Shown: positions 5,765 through 6,130 of the stretch, piece by piece
Numbering within the stretch: the stretch's first letter is position 1
How the letters are laid out: every line of letters starts with the position of its first letter
Assembly: GCA_002779595.1 (NCBI GenBank)
Contig: PEWF01000114.1
Location: forward strand, 1-6,130
Source: an archaeon CG07_land_8_20_14_0_80_38_8
Lineage (GTDB): Archaea; Nanobdellota; Nanobdellia; Tiddalikarchaeales; Tiddalikarchaeaceae
Reading direction: 5' to 3'
DNA length: 6,130 bases
Notes under the pieces: model-generated
The model's database searches: none
The model's input: only the letters and a program-made list of their open reading frames with translations
Told to the model about the DNA's origin: nothing
Position numbers and translations under genes: made by a program

Positions 5765-6130
5765 TCAGGTAAAATTCATAACCTTAATCTGCCTTGATTT
5801 AAGATTCAATAAAGGCACGAAACCAGGAGTCGGGTGATGCCCTAGTTTCTGCATATAACTGGTCATTCTCTGGAAACAGCTAGTTGCAAGAATATTAACC
5901 CCCCTGTACATTTTAAATCCTAACTTGTGAATATGCCCAGTAGTTAAAATGTCAGGCACTGTATCAATAATTAAAGGGTCAAAACTTGCAGGAGTAATCA
6001 AACCGCTCGCATGACTGGGGCCCAAATGCCTCTTCCTCAAAAGAAACTCGCCAACTAATTCAGGCTTGTCCATCCCAACATTCAACAAAGCAGGAACAGT
6101 AGTCGCGTAATAAGTGTAGCTCATACCGTG
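5765..6130 (-). CDS. polB: DNA polymerase D small subunit DP1 (exonuclease subunit), C-terminal part
   Basis: The C-terminal 121 residues of DP1, the 3'-5' exonuclease and partner of DP2; the 5' part lies beyond the right edge. The frame is open through 6130, and the last two visible codons encode His-Gly, matching the metal-binding HG of the calcineurin/Mre11-like phosphodiesterase domain, so the ATG at 6124 is internal. Counting from that internal Met, RKRHLGPSH is at 30-38, IIDTVPDIL at 52-60, the metal-ligand motif TGHIH at 62-66 (H64, H66), and PTPGFVPLLNLK at 98-109 near the end, in the order seen in pyrococcal DP1. The histidines kept here are ones lost in the inactive eukaryotic B-subunits, so an active exonuclease is likely. 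The stop is TGA. The symbol follows archaeal usage (polB/polD1). It is on the same strand as DP2 and upstream of it, but three opposite-strand genes lie between. Confidence 0.95.
   Translation of the reverse strand, partial: HGMSYTYYATTVPALLNVGMDKPELVGEFLLRKRHLGPSHASGLITPASFDPLIIDTVPDILTTGHIHKLGFKMYRGVNILATSCFQRMTSYMQKLGHHPTPGFVPLLNLKSRQIKVMNFT

Overview
The window looks like a compact archaeal chromosome segment. It carries the genes for both subunits of DNA polymerase D, the replicative polymerase found in Euryarchaeota, DPANN, Asgard and some other archaea but not in bacteria. Several starts have an archaeal-style TATA element about 26-32 bases upstream and no usable Shine-Dalgarno, which fits leaderless or near-leaderless transcripts. 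Short AT-rich gaps, overlapping convergent ends and a small DP2 without an intein would suit a DPANN lineage or other streamlined archaeon, but that placement is inference.

Layout from left to right: (1) the 3' half of a TctA-family (DUF112-like) membrane transporter gene on +, cut by the window start; (2) convergent with it and overlapping by 4 bp, the complete DP2 large catalytic subunit of polymerase D on -, 1158 aa; (3) a roughly 100-bp divergent promoter region; (4) a three-gene block on +: a minimal HAD-superfamily protein with an altered motif I, a DUF2797 protein with a Cys cluster and a GIY-YIG-like core, and an unrecognised 112-aa helical protein with its own TATA box; (5) the C-terminal third or so of DP1, the exonuclease/small subunit of polymerase D, on -, cut by the window end and convergent with the 112-aa gene across 6 bp. 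Intergenic DNA is very short and I see no RNA genes, CRISPR array, insertion sequence or long repeats.

DP1 and DP2 form one heterodimeric enzyme: DP2 holds the double-psi-beta-barrel polymerase site and DP1 the Mre11-like 3'-5' exonuclease. They lie in the order DP1 then DP2 on the same strand, as in genomes where they form an operon, but here three genes in opposite orientation sit between them. A polymerase D pair split by an inverted cassette, and the poorly characterised proteins in that cassette, are the most interesting things in the window. A second signal is compositional: synonymous positions favour A/C on the + strand whichever way the gene runs, which suggests a replication-strand bias with DP1/DP2 on the G/T-rich, probably leading, strand.
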